Source: Alphaproteobacteria bacterium (GTDB taxonomy: Bacteria; Pseudomonadota; Alphaproteobacteria; TMED109). Taken from it: 64,000 bases of DNA. Below the pieces are notes generated by a model, which was not told where the DNA came from, did not search any database, and saw only the letters and a list, made by a program, of their open reading frames with translations. Position 1 is the first letter of the stretch, and each line of letters opens with the position of its first letter. The position numbers and the translations under genes are program-made. Where the stretch lies: assembly GCA_030828505.1 (NCBI GenBank), contig JAURCJ010000007.1, forward strand, positions 28,033 through 92,032, read 5' to 3'. Positions 48,049 to 57,755 of the stretch are shown piece by piece.

Positions 48049-49365
48049 TTAATCTCTTTCGAATAGAATTGGTTTACCTTTTGGTTTTCCAATTAACTCT
48101 CCATCTCTCATGACAATATTTCCATTTACAATGGTCATAATTGGCCATCCCTTTACTATTTTATTATTAAATGGGGTCCATCCGGATTTATTTGCCATCA
48201 TGTCATTTGTTATTTTTACTTCTTTATTCATATCAATTATTGTTAAATCAGCATCATTATTAAGTTTAATTTCTCCTTTGTTTTGAACCTTAAATAATTT
48301 CGAAGGGTTTGTAGCAATTAATTGGCAAAGCTTAAATAAACTTAATTTTCCGTTATTTACATGATTGAGCATAATGGGAAGAAGTGTCTGTACACCTGGC
48401 ATACCAGAAGGACATTCTGGATAAGGTTTATTTTTTTCTTCTATAGTGTGTGGGGCATGATCTGAGCCAATTATGTCTACCACTCCATCATCTATTCCTT
48501 TCCATAACCCTTTTAAATGCCTAATTTCTCTTATAGGAGGGTTCATCTGAGAAAAACTACCTAATTCATCATAACATTCAGGGGCATTTAAAGTTAAATG
48601 TTGAGGTGTTACTTCAACGCTAATATATTCTTTATTTTCTTTTATATATTTTATTTCTTCTTCAGTTGTAATATGAAGAATATGTACCGGTTTTTTAGAT
48701 GCATTCGCTCCTTTTATAACTCTTTTTGTTGCATTTAAAGCAGTCAATTCATCTCTCCATATTGGATGAAAATGAACACCATTCTCCTTAATCAATTTTT
48801 TTCTATCCATTAAACGCGGTTCATCCTCCGCATGCACAGCGACTCTATAGTTTCTGCTTTTTAAAACATTAAATAATGTTTCATCATCAGGAACTAATAA
48901 ATTACCTGTAGATGACCCCATAAATATTTTTACACCCACACATCCAGGAACTTTTTCTAATTCTGGTAAAGATGAGAAATTATCAGGTGTAGCTCCTGCA
49001 TAAAATGCATAATTAACCCACATTCTGTCTCTAGCTAATTCTAATTTATCTTTTAAACGTTGAACGGTAGAAGTAGGAGGGTAAGTATTTGGCATTTCAA
49101 AAACACTTGTAACTCCCCCTAAAGCTGCACCTTGAGAACCTGTACTTAAATCTTCTTTGTGTTCTGAACCAGGCTCTCTGAAATGAACCTGACTATCAAT
49201 AATTCCTGGCAATACGGTAAGGTTTTTAGCATCAACTACATTTATTGCATCATAATCTGAAGAAGTAGATAATAGTTCAATTTTTTTATTCTTAATACCA
49301 ATATTTAGACTTTGGTACACATTACCGATTACAACATTTCCATTTTTTATTAATAGATCATACAT
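48049..49365 (-). CDS. pyrC: Dihydroorotase-family cyclic amidohydrolase
   Basis: Expected to interconvert carbamoyl-aspartate and dihydroorotate in pyrimidine synthesis. 438 residues, TIM barrel. The metal region reads IDSQVHFREPG at 56-66, so the first His of the usual DxHxH is Gln59; carboxylated Lys in VKIFMGSSTG; His ligands in VAVHAEDE and VHILHITT; and catalytic Asp in GSDHAPHT. This Gln form is, as far as I recall, shared by a whole alphaproteobacterial subgroup annotated as dihydroorotase. No pyrB neighbour. Allantoinase or hydantoinase is less likely from the EMPNT and SGMPGVQ segments. Confidence 0.8.
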   Translation of the reverse strand: MYDLLIKNGNVVIGNVYQSLNIGIKNKKIELLSTSSDYDAINVVDAKNLTVLPGIIDSQVHFREPGSEHKEDLSTGSQGAALGGVTSVFEMPNTYPPTSTVQRLKDKLELARDRMWVNYAFYAGATPDNFSSLPELEKVPGCVGVKIFMGSSTGNLLVPDDETLFNVLKSRNYRVAVHAEDEPRLMDRKKLIKENGVHFHPIWRDELTALNATKRVIKGANASKKPVHILHITTEEEIKYIKENKEYISVEVTPQHLTLNAPECYDELGSFSQMNPPIREIRHLKGLWKGIDDGVVDIIGSDHAPHTIEEKNKPYPECPSGMPGVQTLLPIMLNHVNNGKLSLFKLCQLIATNPSKLFKVQNKGEIKLNNDADLTIIDMNKEVKITNDMMANKSGWTPFNNKIVKGWPIMTIVNGNIVMRDGELIGKPKGKPILFERD

Positions 49366-49441
49366 ATGAATATTTTCCTTATTTTTATATAGATTTTAAT
49401 ATTATAATTTTATTTTTGATTAATACATAAAAATATAAAAT

Positions 49442-51397
49442 TTAATCAACAAAATTAATTTCGTTTGCTTCAGATTTTTCTTTTATGAATTGAAGTCTTT
49501 TTTCAGGATTTTTTCCCATAACATTATCTACAAATAAAGCTGTTTCAGGAACTATATCTCTAGAAAGATTAACTCTTATCAAGGTTCTATTGTTTATATC
49601 CATAGTAGTTTCTTTTAATTGTTTTGCTGGCATTTCTCCAAGCCCTTTAAATCTACTCACATCTATTTTAGCATTAGTTTTAAAATTTTCTTTTATAATT
49701 TTATCTTTATGTTCATCTGTCATAGCATAATATGTAACATCTTTTTGTGTTATTCTGTATAGTGGCGGTTGGGCTAGAAATAATTTACCAGCTTCTATTA
49801 AGCCAATCATTTCTTGAAAAAAGAATGTTAACAATAAAGAAGTAATATGAGCACCATCAACATCTGCATCAGTCATAATAATTATTTTATCATACCTTAA
49901 ATTATTTATATTGAATTTGTCGCGTGTTCCACAATTCAAAGTTTTCTTTAAATCGCTTAGCTCTTTATTTTGGTTCATTTTATCCAATGTAGAAGATGCA
50001 ACATTTAGGATCTTTCCTCTTAATGCAAGTATAGCTTGATATTCTCTGTTACGAGCTTGTTTTGCAGAACCGCCAGCGGAGTCACCTTCAACAATAAATA
50101 ATTCTGATTCTTCATTACCTTTTTTTGAGCAATCAGCTAATTTACCTGGTAAGTATATTTTCTTGATTAAGTTTTTTTTATCTAAATCTTTTTCTCTTTT
50201 TTTTCTAATTCTTTCGTCGGTTCTATTTATAGTCTCGTTTAGTAGGTATTTGGCCACTTCTACATTATTGTTTAACCAAAGTTCAAAATGATCCTTTAAA
50301 GAATTTTCAATAGATTTTTGTGTTTTTGGGGATGAAAGTTTTTCTTTTGTCTGTCCTTGGAATTGAGGATCTTTTATAAAAATAGAAATTATTCCAAAAG
50401 CTCTACCCAGTAAATCCTCAGAAGATATTTTTGAAGCTTTTTTAATATTGTTAATTTCACCAAAGGAACGCATAGCTTTTGTTAAAGCGACTTTAAAACC
50501 ATTTTCATGGCTTCCTCCCTCATGAGTAGGAATTGTATTACAAAAACTTAATAAGTTTGAATCTAGTTGTATTGGCCAACAAATAGACCATTCTATCATT
50601 TCTTCTTCAGAATCTAAGTATGTTTTACCTGAAAAAATTTCATTAATTAATAAAGGGCCATCAGAAAGTTTATTGATTAAGAAATCTTTAATTCCATTTG
50701 GGAAGTTATAAGTAATTTTTTCATTATTTTTTGAATCTTCTGACTTTAACTCCCAATTTATTGTAATACCTCTAAATAAATATGCTTTTGATTCAGCCAT
50801 TTTTTTTAATATTTTTGCATCAAAGCTAACATCGTCTCCAAATATATCTCTATCTGGTATAAATTCTATATGTGTTCCCTTTTTATTACTTTCTTTAACT
50901 TTCTTTATTTTTGTTTTAGGCAAGCCTTGAGAAAATTCTTGGCGCCATAAGTTTTTATCTCGATTAACTTCAACTATAAGTTCTTCTGAAAGAGCATTGA
51001 CTACTGATAGTCCCACACCATGTAATCCTCCTGAAGTATTATAAGCTTTAGAGCTAAACTTTCCACCTGAGTGAAGAGTAGTACAAATAACCTCTAAGGT
51101 AGATAAGTTTGGTCTTTTGGGATGATTATCAACAGGAATACCTCTACCATTGTCTGTAATACACAATTTGTTATTGCTTTTTAATAGGATATTAATTGTA
51201 TTGGCATGACCAGCAACAGCCTCATCCATAGAATTATCAATGATTTCAGATGCGAGGTGATGCAGAGCTTTTTTATCAGTGCCTCCAATATACATACCTG
51301 GTCTCTGTCTGACTGGCTCTAAACCTTCTAATAGTTCGATATCTTTAGCTTCGTATGAGTTGTTTTTATTTGGTTTTTTATCAAATAGGTCTAACAT
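49442..51397 (-). CDS. parE: DNA topoisomerase IV subunit B
   Basis: ATPase subunit of the decatenating type II topoisomerase. 651 residues. GHKL ATPase: EIIDNSMDEAVAG with the catalytic Glu and Asp, DNGRGIPV, GGLHGVGLSVVNALS; TOPRIM: EGDSAGGSAKQARNR and DADVDGAHI. Length and the short C-terminal tail fit ParE rather than the longer GyrB. No SD is visible; a possible -10 (TATATC) lies only 6 bases before the ATG, so the message might be nearly leaderless. Separated from glnA by a strong hairpin terminator. Confidence 0.93.
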   Translation of the reverse strand: MLDLFDKKPNKNNSYEAKDIELLEGLEPVRQRPGMYIGGTDKKALHHLASEIIDNSMDEAVAGHANTINILLKSNNKLCITDNGRGIPVDNHPKRPNLSTLEVICTTLHSGGKFSSKAYNTSGGLHGVGLSVVNALSEELIVEVNRDKNLWRQEFSQGLPKTKIKKVKESNKKGTHIEFIPDRDIFGDDVSFDAKILKKMAESKAYLFRGITINWELKSEDSKNNEKITYNFPNGIKDFLINKLSDGPLLINEIFSGKTYLDSEEEMIEWSICWPIQLDSNLLSFCNTIPTHEGGSHENGFKVALTKAMRSFGEINNIKKASKISSEDLLGRAFGIISIFIKDPQFQGQTKEKLSSPKTQKSIENSLKDHFELWLNNNVEVAKYLLNETINRTDERIRKKREKDLDKKNLIKKIYLPGKLADCSKKGNEESELFIVEGDSAGGSAKQARNREYQAILALRGKILNVASSTLDKMNQNKELSDLKKTLNCGTRDKFNINNLRYDKIIIMTDADVDGAHITSLLLTFFFQEMIGLIEAGKLFLAQPPLYRITQKDVTYYAMTDEHKDKIIKENFKTNAKIDVSRFKGLGEMPAKQLKETTMDINNRTLIRVNLSRDIVPETALFVDNVMGKNPEKRLQFIKEKSEANEINFVD

Positions 51398-51475
51398 GAC
51401 TTAGATATAATAATTAAATTGATTTGCATCAAGTAATATATTTAGTATTTGTATTAAATAATATTACTATATATA

Positions 51476-51510
51476 GAAAAAGGCTGGGTTATATAAACCC
51501 AGCCTTTTTC
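51476..51510 (-). terminator. Rho-independent terminator of glnBA
   Basis: A perfect 15-base-pair stem (GAAAAAGGCTGGGTT with its complement) around a 5-base loop. The G+C core and flanking A/T runs give a U-tract in both orientations. It begins 17 bases after the glnA stop, so it ends the glnB-glnA transcript before parE. Confidence 0.9.
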
Positions 51511-51527
51511 AAAAATAACATATTATT

Positions 51528-52958
51528 TTAGACTGAATAATACATATCAAACTCAACTGGATGAGGTGTATAATCAACCCTATGAGCTTCTTCTCTTTTA
51601 AGCTCTATATATCCATCAATTTGATCATTGGTAAATACATCTCCGGCAGTTAAAAACGCTCTATCTTTATCTAAAGCATCTAAAGCTTCTGTAAGACTTG
51701 CTGCGACAGTAGGTACTTTAGATAACTCACGTGGTGTTAAATCATATAAATTTTTCTCTAAAGGTTCACCTGGATGTATTTTATTTTTTATTCCGTCCAT
51801 ACCAGCCATGAGCATTGAAGCAAATGCTAAATATGGGTTCGCAGTAGGGTCAGGGAATCTCACTTCAACTCTTTTTGCATTTTTGCTTGTAGCATAAGGA
51901 ATTCTGCAAGATGCTGATCTATTTCTTCCAGAGTACGCTAGTAATACTGGTGCTTCAAAACCTGGAACTAATCTTTTATATGAATTTGTGCTGGCATTAG
52001 TAAATGCATTTAACGCTTTAGCATGTTTAATAATACCTCCTATATAATATAAGCATGTATCACTTAACCCAGCATAACTATTTCCAGCAAATACAGGAGT
52101 TTTACCTTTCCAAATAGATTGATGACAATGCATACCTGAGCCGTTGTCATCTACTATTGGTTTGGGCATAAAAGTAGCAGTTTTGCCATATGAGTGTGCT
52201 ACCATATGAACACAATATTTATACATTTGGATCCAATCAGCTGCTTTGATCATAGGCCCAAATTTAAAACCTAATTCATTTTGTGAAGGAGCTACTTCAT
52301 GATGATGTTTCTCCATTGGAAGTCCCATTTCCATCATGGAAGTAACCATCTCAGCTCGGATATCAGTCATAGAGTCTACTGGTGGAACAGGGAAATAACC
52401 ACCCTTAACAGAAGGTCTATGACCAGTATTACCTCCATCAAAGTCGGCATTCGAATTATAAGGTCCTTCTTCTGAATCAATTTGATATCCAGTATTATTC
52501 ATGGATACATTCCATTTGACATCATCAAAAACAAAAAATTCAGCTTCTGGGCCAAAATATACAGTATCTCCTATACCAGAGGCTTGAACATATTCCTCAG
52601 CTCTTACTGCAGTAGACCTTGGATCTCTATCATATCTATCACCTGTACTCGGTTCTATAATATCGCAAAAGAGTATAAGGCTAGGTTGTGCTGTAAAAGG
52701 GTCTATAACAGCACTATCAAAATCGGGACGCAAGATCATATCTGACTCATTTATGGCTTTCCATCCAGCTATTGAAGATCCATCAAACATAATTCCTTCA
52801 TTTAATACATCCTCATCCAATGAACTTACAGTTTGAGCGGTATGTTGCCACTTGCCTCTTGGATCAGTAAATCTAAAATCTACAAAAGCAATATCTTTGT
52901 CAGATATCATTTTCATAATTGATTTAGCTGTATTTTTTTTCTGATTTTTTTTAGCCAT
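51528..52958 (-). CDS. glnA: Glutamine synthetase, type I
   Basis: ATP-dependent synthesis of glutamine from glutamate and ammonia; dodecameric. 476 residues. Seen: [10 protein letters not shown], metal site segment [42 protein letters not shown] and the adenylylation site in NLYDLT, so GlnE-type control is expected. Follows glnB by 33 bases; both would be read from the sigma-54-type promoter ahead of glnB and stop at the hairpin. Confidence 0.97.
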   Translation of the reverse strand: MAKKNQKKNTAKSIMKMISDKDIAFVDFRFTDPRGKWQHTAQTVSSLDEDVLNEGIMFDGSSIAGWKAINESDMILRPDFDSAVIDPFTAQPSLILFCDIIEPSTGDRYDRDPRSTAVRAEEYVQASGIGDTVYFGPEAEFFVFDDVKWNVSMNNTGYQIDSEEGPYNSNADFDGGNTGHRPSVKGGYFPVPPVDSMTDIRAEMVTSMMEMGLPMEKHHHEVAPSQNELGFKFGPMIKAADWIQMYKYCVHMVAHSYGKTATFMPKPIVDDNGSGMHCHQSIWKGKTPVFAGNSYAGLSDTCLYYIGGIIKHAKALNAFTNASTNSYKRLVPGFEAPVLLAYSGRNRSASCRIPYATSKNAKRVEVRFPDPTANPYLAFASMLMAGMDGIKNKIHPGEPLEKNLYDLTPRELSKVPTVAASLTEALDALDKDRAFLTAGDVFTNDQIDGYIELKREEAHRVDYTPHPVEFDMYYSV

Positions 52959-52991
52959 TTTTTTTGTAATTCCCTATTATATTATATTATT

Positions 52992-53333
<342 letters not shown>

Positions 53334-53371
53334 TTAACTCCTCAAAGATTAATTATTATTATATTAATATA

Positions 53372-53388
53372 AGCATGTTTCGTGCCAA
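53372..53388 (-). promoter_or_regulatory. Sigma-54 (RpoN) type promoter for glnBA
   Basis: Read on the minus strand: TTGGCACGAAACATGCTT. It has TGGCAC and the GC of the -12 element at the obligatory GG-N10-GC spacing (GG at 53386-53385, GC at 53374-53373). It lies about 43 bases before the glnB start, giving a short leader. Transcription would need an activator such as NtrC; see the palindrome upstream. Confidence 0.75.
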
Positions 53389-53459
53389 CTTTAATACATA
53401 GCAATATCTTAAAAAAATTAATTATTATTAACACAAAATATTATAAATGTCGCAAAAAT

Positions 53460-53473
53460 AATCACTAGTGATT
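53460..53473. promoter_or_regulatory. Perfect palindrome AATCACTAGTGATT, possible activator site
   Basis: A 14-base perfect inverted repeat, about 105 bases upstream of the start expected from the sigma-54 promoter. That is the distance at which NtrC enhancer sites are often found. The half-site spacing differs from enteric NtrC sites, so the bound protein is uncertain. Confidence 0.4.
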
Positions 53474-53567
53474 AATTTTTAAACAATTTTCATTTAAATG
53501 TAACAAATAAAATATTATTATTGTTTCTTTTTTATCTTAGATTTAGTATTACATCTTTAAATTATAT

Positions 53568-53645
53568 GGCGGGTGTAGCTCAGTTGGTTAGAGCACCGGT
53601 TTGTGGTACCGGGGGTCGCGGGTTCAAATCTCGTCACTCGCCCCA
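53568..53645 (+). tRNA. tRNA-His (GTG), with G-1 and encoded CCA
   Basis: Full cloverleaf: acceptor stem GCGGGTG/CACTCGC (7 pairs), D-arm GCTC/GAGC, anticodon stem CCGGT/ACCGG with loop TTGTGGT reading GTG, variable GGGTC, and T-arm GCGGG/CTCGT around TTCAAAT. An extra G at position -1 faces C73, the histidine identity pair, and CCA is encoded. Its 3' 22 bases also encode, on the other strand, the last residues and stop of a hotdog thioesterase. It stands alone, with no other tRNA nearby. Confidence 0.97.
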
Positions 53646-54058
53646 TATAAATATTGTAGATTTTTTATAATATTTTTTGAAATTTTATGTGATTTTGATT
53701 TTTTTATATCTGCATATGCTAATATGCTTGTTGCAGTAGCTCTACATTCCTGATCTACAAATAAGGCCTGATTAAATACTATAGATTTATTCCCAATTTT
53801 ACTAATATAAGTACCAATTTTCAAATTACTTGGATAAAAAATCTGGCTTAAATAGTTAATATTAAAGTTAACTATTACAAAACTATACTTTTCATTTTCT
53901 AAATCTCTAATAATATTTACTCTAGCGCTTTCAAAGTATCTTGATATTGATACATTATTTACATGATTGTATCCATCTGTATCACCCCATCTTACAGTTT
54001 CATCAAATATATTTTTAAATATATTGATATTTGTAGGAATATTTTTTTTGTTTCTCAT
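53624..54058 (-). CDS. Hotdog-fold acyl-CoA thioesterase (4HBT/YbgC-like)
   Basis: 144 residues. The 4-hydroxybenzoyl-CoA thioesterase-type active segment VRWGDTDGYNHVNN (residues about 18-31, catalytic Asp in GDTD), followed by the long helix YFESARVNIIRDL. Likely hydrolyses a cytoplasmic acyl-CoA; the substrate is unknown. It overlaps the MFS gene by 4 bases (ATGA), so it is the second gene of that operon. Its last codons and stop lie inside the tRNA-His gene on the opposite strand. The C-terminal GASDEI is therefore dictated by tRNA sequence. Confidence 0.85.
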   Translation of the reverse strand: MRNKKNIPTNINIFKNIFDETVRWGDTDGYNHVNNVSISRYFESARVNIIRDLENEKYSFVIVNFNINYLSQIFYPSNLKIGTYISKIGNKSIVFNQALFVDQECRATATSILAYADIKKSKSHKISKNIIKNLQYLYGASDEI

Positions 54059-55548
54059 GATTTAGCCTTTTTAAATAATAAAAAAAAAGGAAAAAATAGC
54101 AATGGTAAATATGTTAACAAAACCATAATATTTAAAAATGATATTAAGTGTGATTCCTCAATGATTAAATTTATATATATATTAGTTTCATTGGAATTTA
54201 AAGGGAATATATTATAGCCATTAAGCAAACCATCATTTTTGTTATAAGTATCTTTTACTCTATAACTTAATTCTGACATATTAATTTTATTAAATCTATC
54301 CATCAAAATAACTATGATTGCTATAGCAACTGCAGAACCTGCATTTCTAATGAATTGATTTAAACTTGCTCCATGATCTCTAAATTTTTGAGGAAGTGTT
54401 TCATATGTAATCGTTGCCAAAGCAGGATAAAATAATCCTATTCCTATACCTCTAATAATTCCATTAATCATCATCATTTGCATAGTTACTTCTTTATTCC
54501 ATGCAGTCATATAGAATTGACCTATCATATAAATAATTAAACCTATTATCATTATTGTTCTATAGTAACCAAAAGATAATACTCTGGAGGCTATAAGTGT
54601 GCCTGTCATTCCTCCAAGTCCACTTGTTGTTAAAATTATACCTATTTTATCAATTGGATATCCACCTAAGTTAGATAAAAAATCTGGCATAAGTATGAAG
54701 GGGGGAACTAAGAGTAGGCCAAATAAGAATATAAATATTAAGCCTCCTATATAATTACTATCTCTAAAAAGTTCTCTAGGAAAAAGAGTTTTACTTTTAA
54801 TATAATATTGTAATAAAAATAATAATATAAAAAAACTAGCAACTATTGATAGATTAATAATTAAATTTGATGCGAACCAGTCTAATATTTGACCTCTATC
54901 CAAAACAATTTGCAAGCATGATGCCCCAATTGCTAAAAAAATAAAACTCAAAAAGGCAAATTTTATATTTTTATTTAATTTGTTATTATCTAAACAAAAA
55001 TAAGAGCCTATAAAAGCTATTAAGCCTATAGGGACATTTATAAGGAATACCCATCTCCAATTATAATATTCTGTAAAATATCCTCCCAATGTAGGTCCAA
55101 TGAGAGGCCCAATTAATAAACCAAGTGTCCACCAAGAAAGAGCTTTACCTCTCTCTTTTTCTGGAAAAGCATCTATTATTATTGATTGACTAGAAGCTAC
55201 CAATGGAGCACTAAAGGCTCCTTGTAATGTTCTAAAAATTAAAAGTTGATCTAGACTTTGAGATAAGCCTGATAATGCGGAAAAAAAGGAAAAGCCAAAT
55301 ATACCTATTAAGTATATTTTTTTTCTTCCTATTTTTTCTGATAAATACCCTAATAAAGGTATACATATTGCAGTAGAAATAGAATATACTGTGATGACCC
55401 AGGCTATCTCTATCTTACTTGCAGAAAAGTAACCAAGCATTTTGGGAAGCGCTACAGAAATACATGCTAGATCAACAGTAACTAAGGCTGTAGCAATACA
55501 TGCAAATAATAGAATATAATTTTTATTGCCTTTGATTTTATATAACAT
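54055..55548 (-). CDS. DHA2-family MFS multidrug exporter (EmrB/QacA-like, 14 TM)
   Basis: Proton-antiport drug or metabolite exporter. 497 residues with about 14 hydrophobic spans; motif A GYLSEKIGRKK, motif B LIFRTLQGAFSAP, and antiporter motif C LIGPLIGPTLGGYF. The middle and late loops (e.g. ASLNQFIRNAGSAVAIA) are DHA2-typical. No adaptor (EmrA) gene lies beside it; instead it is coupled to a thioesterase, which may be incidental. Confidence 0.88.
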   Translation of the reverse strand: MLYKIKGNKNYILLFACIATALVTVDLACISVALPKMLGYFSASKIEIAWVITVYSISTAICIPLLGYLSEKIGRKKIYLIGIFGFSFFSALSGLSQSLDQLLIFRTLQGAFSAPLVASSQSIIIDAFPEKERGKALSWWTLGLLIGPLIGPTLGGYFTEYYNWRWVFLINVPIGLIAFIGSYFCLDNNKLNKNIKFAFLSFIFLAIGASCLQIVLDRGQILDWFASNLIINLSIVASFFILLFLLQYYIKSKTLFPRELFRDSNYIGGLIFIFLFGLLLVPPFILMPDFLSNLGGYPIDKIGIILTTSGLGGMTGTLIASRVLSFGYYRTIMIIGLIIYMIGQFYMTAWNKEVTMQMMMINGIIRGIGIGLFYPALATITYETLPQKFRDHGASLNQFIRNAGSAVAIAIIVILMDRFNKINMSELSYRVKDTYNKNDGLLNGYNIFPLNSNETNIYINLIIEESHLISFLNIMVLLTYLPLLFFPFFLLFKKAKS

Positions 55549-55673
55549 TCATATTGCCTGTTTTAGAAAATAAATTGGCTATTTAATAATAAGCCTTTAT
55601 ATGCTGTTATAAATATTTTATATAATGATTTTATTATATAACAGCTATGTTTTTTATATAGGAAGTTTTGTTT

Positions 55674-56396
55674 ATGCATAAATTTATCATTCTTTTTGTA
55701 TTAGTTTTTTTCATAAAAAATGTTTGGGCGAATGGATCTGAGCTTAAAGAGGCAAATATTCTTTTTAATAAAGGAGAATATTTAGAATCTGTAAATTTAG
55801 CCTCTAAACATATATCTATTGAATCATATATATTTCAAGCAAAAACGTTAGCAATTTATGGTCATTTTTTTCTAGAAGAAGAGGAAGCTATAAAAGTATT
55901 TAAACAAGCTAGTGAATTTGCATTTTTAGCATTAGATATGGATAGTCTTAATGATAATGCTCACTTAGAAGCTGCGCATACTATGGGAAGATATAGTCAA
56001 TTAATTGGAATTGTAAGTGCTTTGAAGGAAGGCTATGCAGAAAAAATATCTTTTCATTTAGATGAGGCATTAAAAATAAACCCTGATAATGTTTCAGCTC
56101 AAATATCTAAAGGAACATGGCATGCTGAAATTGTGGATAAAGCAGGTTTTATGGCTAATATATTATATGGAGCTACATCTGAACAAGCAAGAAATCACTA
56201 TGAAATAGCACTTAATTTAGATGGAGAAAATATTGGAGTACTATACGAAATATCATATGGTTTATTTTTACTTGATGAAAAAGAAGATATACTTAGAGCT
56301 AAACAGTTATTAACAAAAGCAATAAAACTTAGCCCAATCAATCATTTAGACAAACTATATATACAAAAAGCTAAAAATTTAATTAAAGAATTATAG
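55674..56396 (+). CDS. Secreted TPR-repeat protein
   Basis: 240 residues from the ATG (a TTG two codons earlier is possible; GGAAG upstream fits either). Signal peptide FIILFVLVFFIKNVWAN, then tetratricopeptide-like helical pairs, e.g. EEEEAIKVFKQASEFAFLALDMD, YAEKISFHLDEALKINPDN and RAKQLLTKAIKLSPIN. A periplasmic protein-protein interaction scaffold; no enzyme motif. It is divergent from the MFS operon and converges with the D-threonine-aldolase-like gene. The partner cannot be deduced. Confidence 0.75.
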   Translation: MHKFIILFVLVFFIKNVWANGSELKEANILFNKGEYLESVNLASKHISIESYIFQAKTLAIYGHFFLEEEEAIKVFKQASEFAFLALDMDSLNDNAHLEAAHTMGRYSQLIGIVSALKEGYAEKISFHLDEALKINPDNVSAQISKGTWHAEIVDKAGFMANILYGATSEQARNHYEIALNLDGENIGVLYEISYGLFLLDEKEDILRAKQLLTKAIKLSPINHLDKLYIQKAKNLIKEL

Positions 56397-56406
56397 CTTT
56401 TTATAC

Positions 56407-57609
56407 TCACATATATCCTCTTGCATCTACTAACCAATATTTAGAAATTTTATTTTTTTCTATTAAATAACATTTATCATAAAGGTTAACGGTAGGATCA
56501 CAATGTGAGGGTTGAATTATAATAATTTCTCCATGTTTTAATCTTTTCTTACTATTCTTAGGTAAAGTAATTTTACCATGTTCATCTCCCATAAACATAT
56601 ATTTTGAACCTGATGGAAGCGATCCTAATGGTTTAGGTAATAGTTTAGAGTCAGTAGATAATGCTTTTAAGCCTGCATCTATTATATAGTTATAATTGTC
56701 TATTATACTTATTACTGAAGAAGCAACATATAAACTAGACTTAAATGGTTGTTTGTTTGATTGATAAATACTAACATTATCATATTCTACATCACTAAAA
56801 ACATAACTTCCTGTTTGAAGTTCAGTAAATAATTTACTCTCAGTATCAATATTATAGGAGCCAGTTCCTCCACCTGAAACAATTAATGGTCTTAAATTAA
56901 CTTTATTAAGTGTTTCTATAATATTTTTTAAATAACGGTGTCTAACAGATGTTTCAATTTCTCTACTATTGTAATTATTTATATGTTGAACATCTCCTGC
57001 ATATGCAGTAATACCCATATAAATTAAATTTTTATTAATATTTATTAGGGATGCTAAATCTATAATTTCTTTAATATTCTTTGCTCCAGTTCTAATAATT
57101 TTATTTTTTCCTATTCCCATGATGTCACAATCTATAAGAATATTAATTTTTAAATTATTCTCACTTGCAATTTCTTCATAAAAATTTACTCCATAAAGAC
57201 TATCAATTATGAACATTATATCTGATGAAGATTTTAATAGTTTAATAACTCTATCCTTATTACTTATATTAGTTATGGGAGAGGTTATTAATATTCCTTT
57301 GATATTATTCTTAGACATAATTTCAGCTTCATGTAGTGTGGCAACACATATACCAATAGCCCCATTTTTTATCTGTATTTTTGCTATTTCTGAAGTTTTA
57401 TGAGATTTAGCGTGGGGGCGTAAATTTATTTTGTTCCTCTTGGTATATTTGGACATTGTCTTGATATTATCTATCAAATTAGACTTATCAACTAACAAAG
57501 AAGGCGTTCTTATATTTATATTTTTATAATTCGTTGCTAAGCTTCTATAATTATGTGGAACATTTTTATTAAGATTACCATCACTGTTCATTACATTCGT
57601 GATATTCAT
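56407..57609 (-). CDS. D-threonine aldolase / D-serine dehydratase-like PLP enzyme (alanine-racemase fold)
   Basis: Fold-type III PLP enzyme of 400 residues. Schiff-base Lys68 is in LRPHAKSHK. The phosphate-binding GGGTGSY and the metal site PSHCDPTVNLYD follow, with His369 and Asp371 in an H-x-D pair. D-threonine aldolases have His and Asp here, while eukaryotic D-serine dehydratases have His and Cys; Cys370 is one residue off that pattern, so aldolase is favoured. It would cleave D-threonine or other D-beta-hydroxy-amino acids to glycine and an aldehyde. Divergent from a TRAP binding-protein gene, sharing 146 bases of promoter region. Confidence 0.8.
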   Translation of the reverse strand: MNITNVMNSDGNLNKNVPHNYRSLATNYKNINIRTPSLLVDKSNLIDNIKTMSKYTKRNKINLRPHAKSHKTSEIAKIQIKNGAIGICVATLHEAEIMSKNNIKGILITSPITNISNKDRVIKLLKSSSDIMFIIDSLYGVNFYEEIASENNLKINILIDCDIMGIGKNKIIRTGAKNIKEIIDLASLININKNLIYMGITAYAGDVQHINNYNSREIETSVRHRYLKNIIETLNKVNLRPLIVSGGGTGSYNIDTESKLFTELQTGSYVFSDVEYDNVSIYQSNKQPFKSSLYVASSVISIIDNYNYIIDAGLKALSTDSKLLPKPLGSLPSGSKYMFMGDEHGKITLPKNSKKRLKHGEIIIIQPSHCDPTVNLYDKCYLIEKNKISKYWLVDARGYM

Positions 57610-57755
57610 ATTGTGTCTTTTACCCAGTTAAAAATTATTACTTAACTTATCTAAATTTTTATAAATAAATAATAACATAAATAAATTTAAAAGTATTTGA
57701 TTATAAAATACAAAAGAGCTTAGGATAAATTTCAATTATATTGTGGGAGGTATAA

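Noticed and set aside
49442..51397. Gyrase subunit B as the identity of this topoisomerase gene
   Set aside because: 651 residues and the short C-terminal domain fit ParE; GyrB of proteobacteria is longer, about 800 residues.
51398..51475. Leaderless parE transcript with TTGATG / TATATC boxes
   Set aside because: Boxes can be fitted to almost any A+T-rich stretch; the absence of an SD is suggestive but not enough to call a promoter feature.
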